Of a stretch of DNA of 9,823 nucleotides, positions 1 through 6,102 are shown in pieces. Under the pieces are notes generated by a model that worked only from the letters and a program-made list of their open reading frames with translations, did no database searches and was not told the DNA's origin. Within the stretch, counting starts at the first letter, position 1. Each line of letters starts with the position of its first letter. Origin of the DNA: Comamonadaceae bacterium (GTDB lineage Bacteria > Pseudomonadota > Gammaproteobacteria > Burkholderiales > Burkholderiaceae_C). The position numbers were made by a program, and so were the translations under genes. The stretch is taken from positions 1 through 9,823 of the forward strand of contig CANHKH010000084.1 in assembly GCA_947460165.1 (NCBI GenBank). The letters are read 5' to 3'.

Positions 1-533
1 ACACGCAGCAAGTCCTGGGGTTTGTCAGACACCTGGACCAGGTCCGACTGCCACTCGCCCATGAAGCCTTGGGCCGTGCTGTGCGCTAAAAACGCCAGCA
101 AGTGGTCGTAGTAGCCGGCCAGGTTGAGCAGGCCCACGGGTTTGTTGTGGTAGCCCAGTTGGCGCCAGGTCCACACCTCAAAAAATTCTTCCAGCGTCCC
201 TATGCCGCCGGGCAGGGCCAAAAAAGCGTCGGCGCGCTCGGCCATCATGTGTTTGCGCTCGTGCATGTCGGCCACGATGTGCAGCTCTGTGCAGCCTCGG
301 TGCGCGTACTCTTTGTCCACCAAGGCTTGCGGGATGATGCCCACCACCCGCCCGCCTGCCTCCAAAGTGGCATCGGCCAGGGTGCCCATCAGCCCGTTGT
401 GCCCGCCGCCGTAGACCAGTTGCCCATCATGCTGGGCGATCCAGCGGCCCACTTCTTGGGCCACTTCGCTGTACTGCGCCAGCATGCCAGGCCGCGAGCC
501 GCAATACACGCACAGTGAAAAAGCCGGCTTCAT
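1..533 (-). CDS. LOG-family protein (TIGR00730-type nucleotide phosphoribohydrolase), 3' end cut by window
   Basis: The frame reads leftwards from the ATG at 533 and runs off the window after 177 codons. The start MKPAFSLCVYCGSRPG is typical of the LOG family (Lonely Guy, cytokinin riboside 5'-monophosphate phosphoribohydrolase). Family marks are YGGGHNGLMG at residues 41-50, MHERK at 90-94 and the nucleotide-binding/catalytic signature PGGIGTLEE at 108-116. Known members hydrolyse nucleoside 5'-monophosphates to a free base and ribose 5-phosphate in the cytoplasm; the physiological substrate in a non-plant-associated bacterium is uncertain. About 15-20 C-terminal residues are probably missing, judged from a usual length near 195. 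The ATG overlaps the dgkA stop (ATGA, 530-533), which implies translational coupling. Family assignment is firm; the exact substrate is not. Confidence 0.93.
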   Translation of the reverse strand, partial: MKPAFSLCVYCGSRPGMLAQYSEVAQEVGRWIAQHDGQLVYGGGHNGLMGTLADATLEAGGRVVGIIPQALVDKEYAHRGCTELHIVADMHERKHMMAERADAFLALPGGIGTLEEFFEVWTWRQLGYHNKPVGLLNLAGYYDHLLAFLAHSTAQGFMGEWQSDLVQVSDKPQDLLR

Positions 534-904
534 GCGAAGCGCTCCCACAGCGCCAAGCCCCACGTGACGGTGCACAGCAGCAGCGCCAGCAGCACGGCCG
601 CGCTGCCCAGGTCTTTGGCGCGCTTGGACAGGTCGTGCCATTGGGGGCCAATGCGGTCTATGGCCGCTTCCACGGCGGTGTTGAGCAACTCCACAATCAT
701 CACCAGCAAGACGCTGCCGGCCAGCAGCACGCGTTCAACCCAGGTTTGCCCCAGCCAAAAGGCCAAGGGCAACAAAAAAATGGCGGCCATGGCCTCTTGG
801 CGGAAAGCGGTTTCTTTCCACCCCTGAAGCAAGCCCGCCATGGAAAAACCAGCGGCATGCCTGATGCGGTCCAGGCCCTTGCGGTGTTTTTGGGGGTTGA
901 CCAT
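530..904 (-). CDS. dgkA: diacylglycerol kinase (prokaryotic, integral membrane)
   Basis: The 124-residue product matches E. coli DgkA (121 residues) along its length. It phosphorylates diacylglycerol to phosphatidic acid in the inner membrane, recycling lipid for phospholipid synthesis. Shared segments are AAGFSMAGL (17-25), AFRQE (33-37), VELLNTAVEAAIDRIG (71-86) and the RAKDLGSAAVL stretch (95-105). The active-site residues correspond to E72, E79, K97 and D98 (E. coli Glu69, Glu76, Lys94, Asp95). Three membrane helices are expected, at roughly 38-53, 56-80 and 100-121. I chose the ATG at 904 because it gives the family length and has AGGAAGG about 14-16 bases upstream. An in-frame ATG at 979 would add 25 unconserved residues and cannot be excluded. 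The stop overlaps the downstream LOG start, and the RDD gene lies 84 bases upstream. Confidence 0.93.
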   Translation of the reverse strand: MVNPQKHRKGLDRIRHAAGFSMAGLLQGWKETAFRQEAMAAIFLLPLAFWLGQTWVERVLLAGSVLLVMIVELLNTAVEAAIDRIGPQWHDLSKRAKDLGSAAVLLALLLCTVTWGLALWERFA

Positions 905-988
905 GTCAGTCGCGCACGCCCCTTCCTGGTCCGGCAGTTCGCCAGATGCGTGGTTAGGGGGAAAAGAGGGAGGGGCCATGCCGTGCTG

Positions 989-1513
989 TCAAACCCCAGC
1001 CTTGGCGGGCTTGGCGGCTTTGACGGGAGCAGGGCTGGAGACCAGACGCGTGCGGGCCATCACATCATGCACAAACTGTCGGTCGCGGTGCAGTCTGGCC
1101 AGCAACATCCACAGCCCAATCCAGCCCAGACTGAGCCACAGCACATGGCGGGCATCGAGCCCGAGCGCCCAAGTCAGAGCCCAGGGTGGCACAAACCACA
1201 ACCAGCTCAGGACGTAGCGCACAAAGGCTTGCTTTTGCGACAGGTTCTGGCCTTGGCGGGTCACGATGCGGATGTGCCATGTTTTCATGGCCAAGGTCTG
1301 ACCCCGCGACCAAAACCAGACAAAGTAAATGCCCAGCACCAAAAACAAGAAAATTTGCTGCGGCAGGCGGTTTTCAAGGGCGTGTCGGGTTTGGCTCAAA
1401 GCGCTGAACAGGTAGTCCGCGATGAACACCACCGCAAAAAGCAGCATGCCCTCGTACATCCAGCAGGCCATGCGGCGGGCAAGAGAGGGCGTAGAAAGGG
1501 TATCGGCGTTCAC
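989..1513 (-). CDS. RDD-family membrane protein
   Basis: This 174-residue hydrophobic protein starts at GTG. The RDD pattern is visible: SLARRMACWMYEG (10-22) at the first helix, WSRGQTLAMKTWHIRIV (68-84) after the second, and DRQFVHDVMARTRLV (144-158) near the C-terminus. About four membrane segments are likely, near 20-38, 53-69, 100-118 and 123-139. The tail is rich in Ala, Lys and Pro. RDD proteins have no general assigned reaction; some are proposed to act in transport or sodium/proton exchange, and I assign no function here. The acidic residue of the first helix is Glu (YEG) rather than the usual Asp. No clear Shine-Dalgarno sequence precedes the GTG, and the next in-frame ATG (1468) would cut into the conserved SLARR motif. 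It lies just after the terminator at 1529-1555 and probably heads the RDD-dgkA-LOG group. Confidence 0.85.
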   Translation of the reverse strand: MNADTLSTPSLARRMACWMYEGMLLFAVVFIADYLFSALSQTRHALENRLPQQIFLFLVLGIYFVWFWSRGQTLAMKTWHIRIVTRQGQNLSQKQAFVRYVLSWLWFVPPWALTWALGLDARHVLWLSLGWIGLWMLLARLHRDRQFVHDVMARTRLVSSPAPVKAAKPAKAGV

Positions 1514-1528
1514 GTCAGGGTTTCAGGC

Positions 1529-1555
1529 AAAAAAACAGGATCAACACCGATCCTG
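1529..1555 (-). terminator. intrinsic terminator of the sigma/DUF3619/DUF3106 operon
   Basis: Read on the minus strand, the arms CAGGATC and GATCCTG form a 7-bp perfect stem around a 6-base loop, followed directly by seven T. It lies 11 bases beyond the DUF3106 stop, so it ends that operon and separates it from the RDD gene. A second, outer inverted repeat (TTCAGGC/GCCTGAA, 1522-1528 and 1558-1564) flanks the whole structure. Confidence 0.85.
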
Positions 1556-1566
1556 CGGCCTGAAGT

Positions 1567-2283
1567 CTAGTTGCTCGCCGCAGGCTCAGCCGGGGCCGCT
1601 GGAACATCCCCAGACTTGCTTGCCTTGGCGGTGCTGACGGGCGGCACCACTGCCAGTTTTTGAGGGGGAACCGGTTTGACCGCTGGCGCTGCGCCCAAGG
1701 GCCGAGTTTTGGCGTTGTCGTTCAGCTTTTGCCGTTCCTCTGGCGAAAGCGCTTGGTAGGCCTGCCATTTGGCCAGTTTTTCGGCGGGTGTCAGTTCTTT
1801 GGCAATTTCAACGGTTTTGCCGAAGTTAAGCCTGGCCTGCGCCCTTTCTTGGGGCTTGAGAGCCGCCCATTCGGTCATGCGCTCGTGCATCTTGGCTTGT
1901 TCGCTCTGGCCCAAGGTGGGGTAATTTTTAGACACCTCCAGCCATTTGCGCTTGTGGGCAGGGCTCAAGCTGTCCCAGGTGGCAGCCAAGGGCGCCAGGG
2001 CTAGGCGCTGGCTTTGAGCAAGGCGGTGCCAGCTCGAACCTGCGGCTGCTTGGGGTACTGGTGCGGCGACAGGTTTGCTCACGGCCTGCGAACTGGGTGT
2101 GGGCTGCGCTTCCTCGGCCAGCACTGGGCTGGTGAGCAGCATCATGGTGCAAGCCAGTGTCAGCAGCACAAGACTCAGGCCAGGACACGCACGCACAGCA
2201 CAGGGCAGGCAGTCAGTTGCCTGAAGTCGCGTGTGGAAATAGGCCTGGGTCATGGCTTTCAGGGTCAGAGCAAACAGCTTCAC
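1567..2283 (-). CDS. DUF3106 domain exported protein
   Basis: The 238-residue protein begins at a GTG that overlaps the DUF3619 stop (GTGA, 2280-2283). It has a long basic N-terminal segment and then a hydrophobic stretch (35-52) ending in PVLA/EE, so signal cleavage after residue 56 is likely and the mature part should be periplasmic. A shorter start at the ATG at 2253 would give a more ordinary signal peptide. The DUF3106 region spans about 84-188. It is helical and internally repetitive, with W..L.P..R-like units: WDSLSPAHKRKW (103-114), WAALKPQERAQAR (138-150) and YQALSPEERQKL (about 175-186). The C-terminus is Ala/Pro-rich and looks disordered. The function of the family is unknown. Its position in the sigma operon suggests an envelope task or an input to the regulatory pair. 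The small acidic/basic helical repeats recall periplasmic stress sensors, but that is a loose comparison. Confidence 0.85.
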   Translation of the reverse strand: MKLFALTLKAMTQAYFHTRLQATDCLPCAVRACPGLSLVLLTLACTMMLLTSPVLAEEAQPTPSSQAVSKPVAAPVPQAAAGSSWHRLAQSQRLALAPLAATWDSLSPAHKRKWLEVSKNYPTLGQSEQAKMHERMTEWAALKPQERAQARLNFGKTVEIAKELTPAEKLAKWQAYQALSPEERQKLNDNAKTRPLGAAPAVKPVPPQKLAVVPPVSTAKASKSGDVPAAPAEPAASN

Positions 2284-2708
2284 AGGTCCTTTTGCAGAAA
2301 CTGAAGGAAACCGGGCTCGGCAAAGGCCTGGGGTGGCAGTTCGTCGGTGAGCAGCGCCATGTCCACATCGGCCAATTCCCGGGCTCTTTCATCGCTTTGC
2401 AGGTCGCTGATGCCAAGCAGGCCCACCACCAGCACGCCCATGGCAATGAAGGCGCTCAAACGGCCAAACAAGCCCATGCCTTCTTCACCGCCCCAACCCA
2501 AGGTGGCGGTTCCGCCTTGGGCGACCCAAAGTGGTGCATGGCGAACAACTTCAATTTTTCTTTGGGACACGGCGCGTTCACGGGCGGCACGCAGGCGCTC
2601 ACCGATGTCGTAAGGCAGGTCGACCACACCCAGGTTCAGCTGAGCAGCCAGCTTGAAACCCAGACGATTTGTCACACTTTCAGAGTAACGAGTATCCATG
2701 GCATTCAT
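2280..2708 (-). CDS. DUF3619 single-pass membrane protein, candidate anti-sigma factor
   Basis: This 142-residue protein has an N-terminal soluble part of about 83 residues, one membrane segment (LSAFIAMGVLVVGLLGI, 84-100) and a short acidic C-terminal part ending LQFLQKDL. The N-terminal part contains a predicted helical stretch, DIGERLRAARERAV (34-47). It matches what I know of DUF3619, a betaproteobacterial family without an assigned reaction. Its ATG overlaps the sigma-factor stop (ATGA, 2705-2708), and AAAGGAA lies about 7 bases upstream as ribosome binding site. The layout (sigma gene followed by a coupled gene for a protein with cytoplasmic N-terminus, one helix and periplasmic tail) is that of many membrane anti-sigma factors. 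No zinc-binding HxxxCxxC motif is present, so it is not a ZAS-type anti-sigma. The regulatory role is inference. Confidence 0.87.
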   Translation of the reverse strand: MNAMDTRYSESVTNRLGFKLAAQLNLGVVDLPYDIGERLRAARERAVSQRKIEVVRHAPLWVAQGGTATLGWGGEEGMGLFGRLSAFIAMGVLVVGLLGISDLQSDERARELADVDMALLTDELPPQAFAEPGFLQFLQKDL

Positions 2709-3316
2709 AATTTTATTCCTTTGGCGCTCAAGGCTTTACTGAGTGCCTGTACCGCTCTGGAGCAATGTGTTTTGACACTGCCTTCAGAGCAGCCCATGGC
2801 TGCAGCCGTTTCGGCCACGTCCATCTCCTCCCAGTAACGCATCAAGAAGGCTTCTCGTTGACGCACGGGCAGGTCCAGGATGTGTATTTCGAGCTCTCGC
2901 AGAATTTGTGCCCGTTCAAGGCTGTCTTGGGCGCTTTCGCGCGGCGTGCCCCAGCTGGACTCCAAGCCCTCCCAGCTTTCAAGCAGGTCGAACTCTTCTT
3001 GCTCACTTGAAGCAGACATGTCCCCCAGGCTGGAGAAGTGAGATTTATAGGTTTTTTGCCGCCTGAACCAATCGAGCATGGTGTTCGACAAAATGCGCTG
3101 GAACAGCATGGGCAACTCAGCCAAGGGCTTGTCGCCGTAACTTTGGGCGAGTTTGAGCATGCTGTCTTGCACGATGTCCAAGGCTGCATCCGTGTCGCGC
3201 ACGTGGTAGAGGCTGCGCTTGAATGCGCGCTTTTCCACGCTGCGGAGAAACTCCGAAAGCTCTTTTTCAGTGGCCACGAATGGGTGTTGTCTCTGGCTGT
3301 CGGCCTCTTTGGGCAC
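2705..3316 (-). CDS. ECF-type (sigma-70 family) RNA polymerase sigma factor
   Basis: The 203-residue protein has only sigma regions 2 and 4, as in extracytoplasmic-function sigma factors. Region 2 covers about 25-88, with DALDIVQDS-like core DAALDIVQDSMLKLAQ (43-58), LPMLFQRILSNTMLDWFRRQK (68-88). Region 4 covers about 133-195: the ILDLPVRQREAFLMRYWEEM segment (146-165) followed by the helix-turn-helix DVAETAAAMGCSEGSVKTH (166-184). The linker (94-130) is acidic and Ser-rich. The start is GTG at 3316: an in-frame TGA lies two codons upstream and the next Met is residue 53, inside region 2. The ribosome site is weak (GAG close to the start). It directs core polymerase to a small set of promoters, probably including its own operon, but I see no clear ECF promoter upstream. 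Downstream genes DUF3619 and DUF3106 are translationally coupled to it. Confidence 0.92.
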   Translation of the reverse strand: MPKEADSQRQHPFVATEKELSEFLRSVEKRAFKRSLYHVRDTDAALDIVQDSMLKLAQSYGDKPLAELPMLFQRILSNTMLDWFRRQKTYKSHFSSLGDMSASSEQEEFDLLESWEGLESSWGTPRESAQDSLERAQILRELEIHILDLPVRQREAFLMRYWEEMDVAETAAAMGCSEGSVKTHCSRAVQALSKALSAKGIKL

Positions 3317-3590
3317 ATCTCAAAACGTGCCGAGGATCTGGGTTGTGGTGCAGTGTCAAACGGCCGCGATTATGCTCCCCACCCGCCGCCTGTACGCCGC
3401 GCCTGCCTTGAATAAGGCGCTGCTTGAGGCATGCCATAATCACAGGTTACATTCATTTGGCAAAAGGGTCTGGATCCGGCGGAGCATGAATTCGCCCATG
3501 GTCCCAGGTCTCAAGTCGCAATGCCGTCTCACAAAGATGGGCAAAGCGGCACCCAAGGTTTTTCGTTAGAGAAATTCGCAAAGGTTCATC
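3317..3590. other. divergent intergenic spacer between sigma factor gene and ilvB
   Basis: These 274 bases separate the leftward sigma operon from the rightward ilv operon and must carry promoters for both. On the minus strand a perfect TTGACA (3354-3359) is present but no matching -10 follows at normal spacing. On the plus strand a weak candidate lies at 3424-3453. A 27-codon ORF (3486-3569) is not enriched in Ile, Leu or Val and has a badly placed ribosome site. GCCCAT (3494-3499) and ATGGGC (3537-3542) could form a long-range 6-bp stem. No terminator with a U-tract is visible, so I see no attenuator here. Confidence 0.6.
3424..3453 (+). promoter_or_regulatory. candidate sigma-70 promoter for the ilv operon
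   Basis: TTGAGG (3424-3429) and TACATT (3448-3453) are separated by 18 bases, each matching four of six consensus positions. A transcript would start near 3460 and carry a leader of about 130 bases before ilvB. The match is weak and other starts are possible. Confidence 0.3.
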
Positions 3591-5378
3591 ATGGAAATCA
3601 ACAAGTCGGAGCAAGCCTTCGCATCCGCACTCACGCCTCAAGATAAAAATGCCGACCTCGGCATGGAGTTCATGGGCGCTGAAATTTTGGTCAAAGCGCT
3701 CATTGAGGAGCAGGTCAAGTACATCTGGGGCTATCCCGGCGGTGCGGTCCTCTACATTTACGACGCCCTCTACAAACAAGACGTGATGCAGCACGTGCTG
3801 GTGCGCCACGAACAGGCCGCCGTTCACGCTGCAGACGGTTATGCCCGCGCAAGTGGTGAGGTGGGTGTGGCCCTGGTCACTTCCGGCCCAGGCGTGACCA
3901 ATGCGGTCACAGGCATTGCCACGGCCTACATGGACAGCATCCCCATGGTGATCATCACCGGCCAGGTGCCCACCCCGGCGATTGGGCTGGACGCTTTCCA
4001 GGAGTGCGACACCGTGGGCATCACCCGGCCCATCGTCAAACACAATTTTTTGGTCAAAGACGTTCGTGATTTGGCCAGCACCCTCAAAAAAGCCTTCCAC
4101 ATTGCTCGCTCCGGCCGACCCGGTCCGGTGGTGGTGGATGTGCCCAAGGACGTGTCGTTCAAAAAGTGCGTCTACGAGTACCCCGCAACGGTGGAAATGC
4201 GCAGCTACAACCCTGTGCGCAAAGGCCACGGCGGCCAGATTCGCAAGGCGCTGCAGCTCTTGATGGCGGCCAAGCGGCCCTACATCTACACCGGTGGCGG
4301 TGTGCTGCTCAGCAACGCGTCGCAAGAATTGCGCACCTTGGTCGACCTGTTGGGTTACCCCTGCACCAACACCTTGATGGGTTTGGGCGCTTACCCGGCG
4401 ACCGACCCCAAATTTTTGGGCATGTTGGGCATGCACGGCACCATTGAGGCCAACAACGCGATGCAAAACTGCGACGTGCTGCTGGCCATTGGTGCGCGCT
4501 TTGACGACCGCGTGATTGGCAACCCCAAGCACTTTGCGCAAAACGACCGCAAGATCATTCACATCGACATTGACCCGTCCAGCATTTCCAAGCGCGTCAA
4601 GGTGGACATTCCCATCGTGGGCGATGTCAAAGACGTGCTGACTGAACTGCTCAACATGATTCGGGAGTCCGGCCTCAAGCCCGATGCGCCCGCTCTGGCG
4701 CAGTGGTGGCAGACCATTGAAGGCTGGCGCAGCCGCGACTGCCTCAAGTACGACCGCAGCAACCCCAGTGTGATCAAGCCGCAAATGGTCATTGAAACCT
4801 TGTGGAACATGACCAAAGATGTCGAGGCTTACGTGACCTCCGACGTCGGCCAGCACCAAATGTGGGCCGCGCAGTACTACAAATTCAATGAGCCGCGCCG
4901 TTGGATCAACTCCGGCGGCCTGGGCACCATGGGCGTGGGCATTCCGTATGCCATGGGCATCAAGCTGGCCAAGCCCGACAGCGAGGTGTACTGCGTCACG
5001 GGTGAGGGCTCGGTGCAGATGTGCATCCAGGAGCTGTCCACCTGCTTTCAGTACAACACCCCCATCAAGATTGTGGCGCTGAACAACCGCTACCTGGGCA
5101 TGGTCAGGCAATGGCAAGAGATTGAATACGCGGGCCGCTACAGCCACAGCTACATGGATGCCTTGCCTGATTTCGTGAAACTCGCCGAAGCCTATGGCCA
5201 CGTCGGCATGCTGATCGAGCGTCCAGAAGACGTCGAGCCCGCATTGCGCGAGGCCAGGGCGCTCAAGGACCGCACCGTGTTCATGGATTTCCGCACCGAC
5301 CCCACGGAAAACGTGTTCCCCATGGTTCAGGCCGGCAAGGGCATCACGGAAATGCTGCTGGGCAGCGAAGACCTCTAA
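3591..5378 (+). CDS. ilvB: acetolactate synthase, large (catalytic) subunit
   Basis: This 595-residue enzyme condenses two pyruvates to 2-acetolactate, or pyruvate and 2-ketobutyrate to 2-aceto-2-hydroxybutyrate, the first common step of valine/leucine and isoleucine synthesis. It uses thiamine diphosphate, Mg2+ and FAD in the cytoplasm. Domain order is the usual one: N-terminal ThDP domain with catalytic Glu74 in VRHEQAAVHAADGYAR, central FAD domain (GPVVVDVPKDV 178-188; GARFDDRVIG 301-310), and C-terminal ThDP domain with the metal/diphosphate motif GEGSVQM (471-477) to NN (498-499). The motif has Glu where most families have Asp (GDG). The start is set by AAAGG at 3580-3584, six bases before ATG. 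It resembles E. coli IlvI more than IlvB in its C-terminal part, so ilvI is an equally good name. Its partner ilvH follows after 110 bases. Confidence 0.97.
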   Translation: MEINKSEQAFASALTPQDKNADLGMEFMGAEILVKALIEEQVKYIWGYPGGAVLYIYDALYKQDVMQHVLVRHEQAAVHAADGYARASGEVGVALVTSGPGVTNAVTGIATAYMDSIPMVIITGQVPTPAIGLDAFQECDTVGITRPIVKHNFLVKDVRDLASTLKKAFHIARSGRPGPVVVDVPKDVSFKKCVYEYPATVEMRSYNPVRKGHGGQIRKALQLLMAAKRPYIYTGGGVLLSNASQELRTLVDLLGYPCTNTLMGLGAYPATDPKFLGMLGMHGTIEANNAMQNCDVLLAIGARFDDRVIGNPKHFAQNDRKIIHIDIDPSSISKRVKVDIPIVGDVKDVLTELLNMIRESGLKPDAPALAQWWQTIEGWRSRDCLKYDRSNPSVIKPQMVIETLWNMTKDVEAYVTSDVGQHQMWAAQYYKFNEPRRWINSGGLGTMGVGIPYAMGIKLAKPDSEVYCVTGEGSVQMCIQELSTCFQYNTPIKIVALNNRYLGMVRQWQEIEYAGRYSHSYMDALPDFVKLAEAYGHVGMLIERPEDVEPALREARALKDRTVFMDFRTDPTENVFPMVQAGKGITEMLLGSEDL

Positions 5379-5390
5379 CTCCTTTTTCCC

Positions 5391-5411
5391 GGCTGGCATC
5401 TTGTGCCGGCC
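5391..5411 (+). other. intercistronic hairpin between ilvB and ilvH
   Basis: GGCTGGCA (5391-5398) pairs with TGCCGGCC (5404-5411) over 8 bp including one G-U pair, with the loop TCTTG. It begins 12 bases after the ilvB stop and has no U-tract, so it is not an obvious terminator. It may protect the 3' end of the ilvB message or mark a processing site; that is inference. Confidence 0.6.
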
Positions 5412-5478
5412 ATCCCTTGGACGAATCTATTGACCACCGAGTCCGTGCATTACCGTGCGCGGGGGAGGGTGGCACAAA

Positions 5479-5484
5479 GAGGAA
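5479..5484 (+). promoter_or_regulatory. ribosome binding site that fixes the ilvH start
   Basis: AGAGGA lies four bases before the ATG at 5489. It supports that start over the upstream in-frame ATG at 5417, whose 24 extra codons have no counterpart in IlvH. Confidence 0.75.
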
Positions 5485-5488
5485 TCAA

Positions 5489-5980
5489 ATGAAACATATC
5501 ATTGCTGTCTTGTTAGAAAACGAAGCGGGCGCCCTGTCCCGCGTGGTGGGGCTTTTTTCGGCCCGTGGTTACAACATTGAGAGCCTGACCGTGGCGCCCA
5601 CGGAAGACCCCAGCCTCTCGCGCATGACCATACAGACCAGTGGCTCTGACGACGTGATTGAGCAAATCACCAAGCACCTGAACCGTTTGATTGAAGTGGT
5701 CAAGGTGGTCGACCTGTCTGAAGGTGCTTACACCGAGCGCGAACTCATGATGGTCAAGGTGCGCGCTGTGGGCAAGGAGCGCGAAGAAATGAAGCGCATG
5801 GCCGATATTTTTCGGGGCCGCATCATCGATGTGACCGAGAAAAGCTACACCATAGAGCTGACGGGCGACCAGTCCAAAAACGATGCTTTTCTGGAAGCCA
5901 TTGACCGCAGCGCCATTTTGGAGACCGTGCGCACAGGCGCCAGCGGCATTGGCCGTGGTGAGAGAATTTTGCGCGTTTGA
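5489..5980 (+). CDS. ilvH: acetolactate synthase, small (regulatory) subunit
   Basis: The 163-residue product has exactly the length of E. coli IlvH and follows it closely. An N-terminal ACT domain (about 2-76) starts IIAVLLENEAGALSRVVGLF and continues GYNIESLTVAPTEDPSLSRMTI; the C-terminal regulatory domain (about 82-163) contains IFRGRIIDVTEKSYTIELTG. It binds the IlvB catalytic subunit, raises its activity and gives feedback inhibition by valine. Residues matching the E. coli valine site (Asn11, Gly14, Asn29) are all present, so valine sensitivity is expected. It is placed 110 bases after ilvB and 122 bases before ilvC, in the same operon. The name ilvN is used for the same subunit in some annotations, but the full two-domain length fits IlvH. 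Confidence 0.96.
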   Translation: MKHIIAVLLENEAGALSRVVGLFSARGYNIESLTVAPTEDPSLSRMTIQTSGSDDVIEQITKHLNRLIEVVKVVDLSEGAYTERELMMVKVRAVGKEREEMKRMADIFRGRIIDVTEKSYTIELTGDQSKNDAFLEAIDRSAILETVRTGASGIGRGERILRV

Positions 5981-6005
5981 TGCACAGCAAGGCTCGACCA
6001 CCCGT

Positions 6006-6080
6006 CCGTTCGGGTCGAGTCTGTCGATGCCTCGCAAGTCTTGCGAGGCTTGAGCCCTTCGACAGGCTCAGGACGAACGG
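6006..6080. repeat. REP-like palindromic repeat between ilvH and ilvC
   Basis: The right arm (6053-6080) contains CCCTTCGACAGGCTCAGGA followed by CGAACGG, a motif I recognise as a very common dispersed repeat in proteobacterial genomes (spurious reverse translations read VRPEPVEG or FVLSLSKG). The left arm (6006-6027) is an imperfect inverted copy sharing CCGTTCG, GAG and CTGTCGA. Between them sits a near-perfect hairpin: GCCTCGCAAG (6029-6038), one base, CTTGCGAGGC (6040-6049). A further inverted pair, CTCGACC (5993-5999) and GGTCGAG (6013-6019), flanks the left arm. The whole 75-base unit can fold into one long branched hairpin in RNA from either strand. Confidence 0.8.
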
Positions 6081-6102
6081 CGTTACCAACTGGAGATAAA
6101 AA

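Noticed and set aside
515..1570. 351-codon plus-strand frame across dgkA and the RDD gene
   Set aside because: Shadow frame: Gln/His/Gly-rich with no domain, opposite two recognised genes and through their terminator.
3354..3359. Perfect TTGACA on the minus strand upstream of the sigma gene
   Set aside because: No acceptable -10 hexamer lies 16-18 bases downstream, so I do not call a promoter from it.
3486..3569. 27-codon ORF before ilvB as a branched-chain leader peptide
   Set aside because: It has only two Leu, two or three Val and no Ile, no run of such codons, a poorly spaced ribosome site, and no terminator hairpin with a U-tract follows.
3453..5399. 648-codon open frame on the minus strand opposite ilvB
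   Set aside because: It is the mirror frame of a highly conserved enzyme gene, is rich in His, Val and Ala as GC-rich antisense frames are, and shows no recognisable domain.
5417..5488. Upstream in-frame ATG giving ilvH 24 extra codons
   Set aside because: The extra residues are not found in IlvH proteins, and the good ribosome site lies before 5489, which gives the exact family length.
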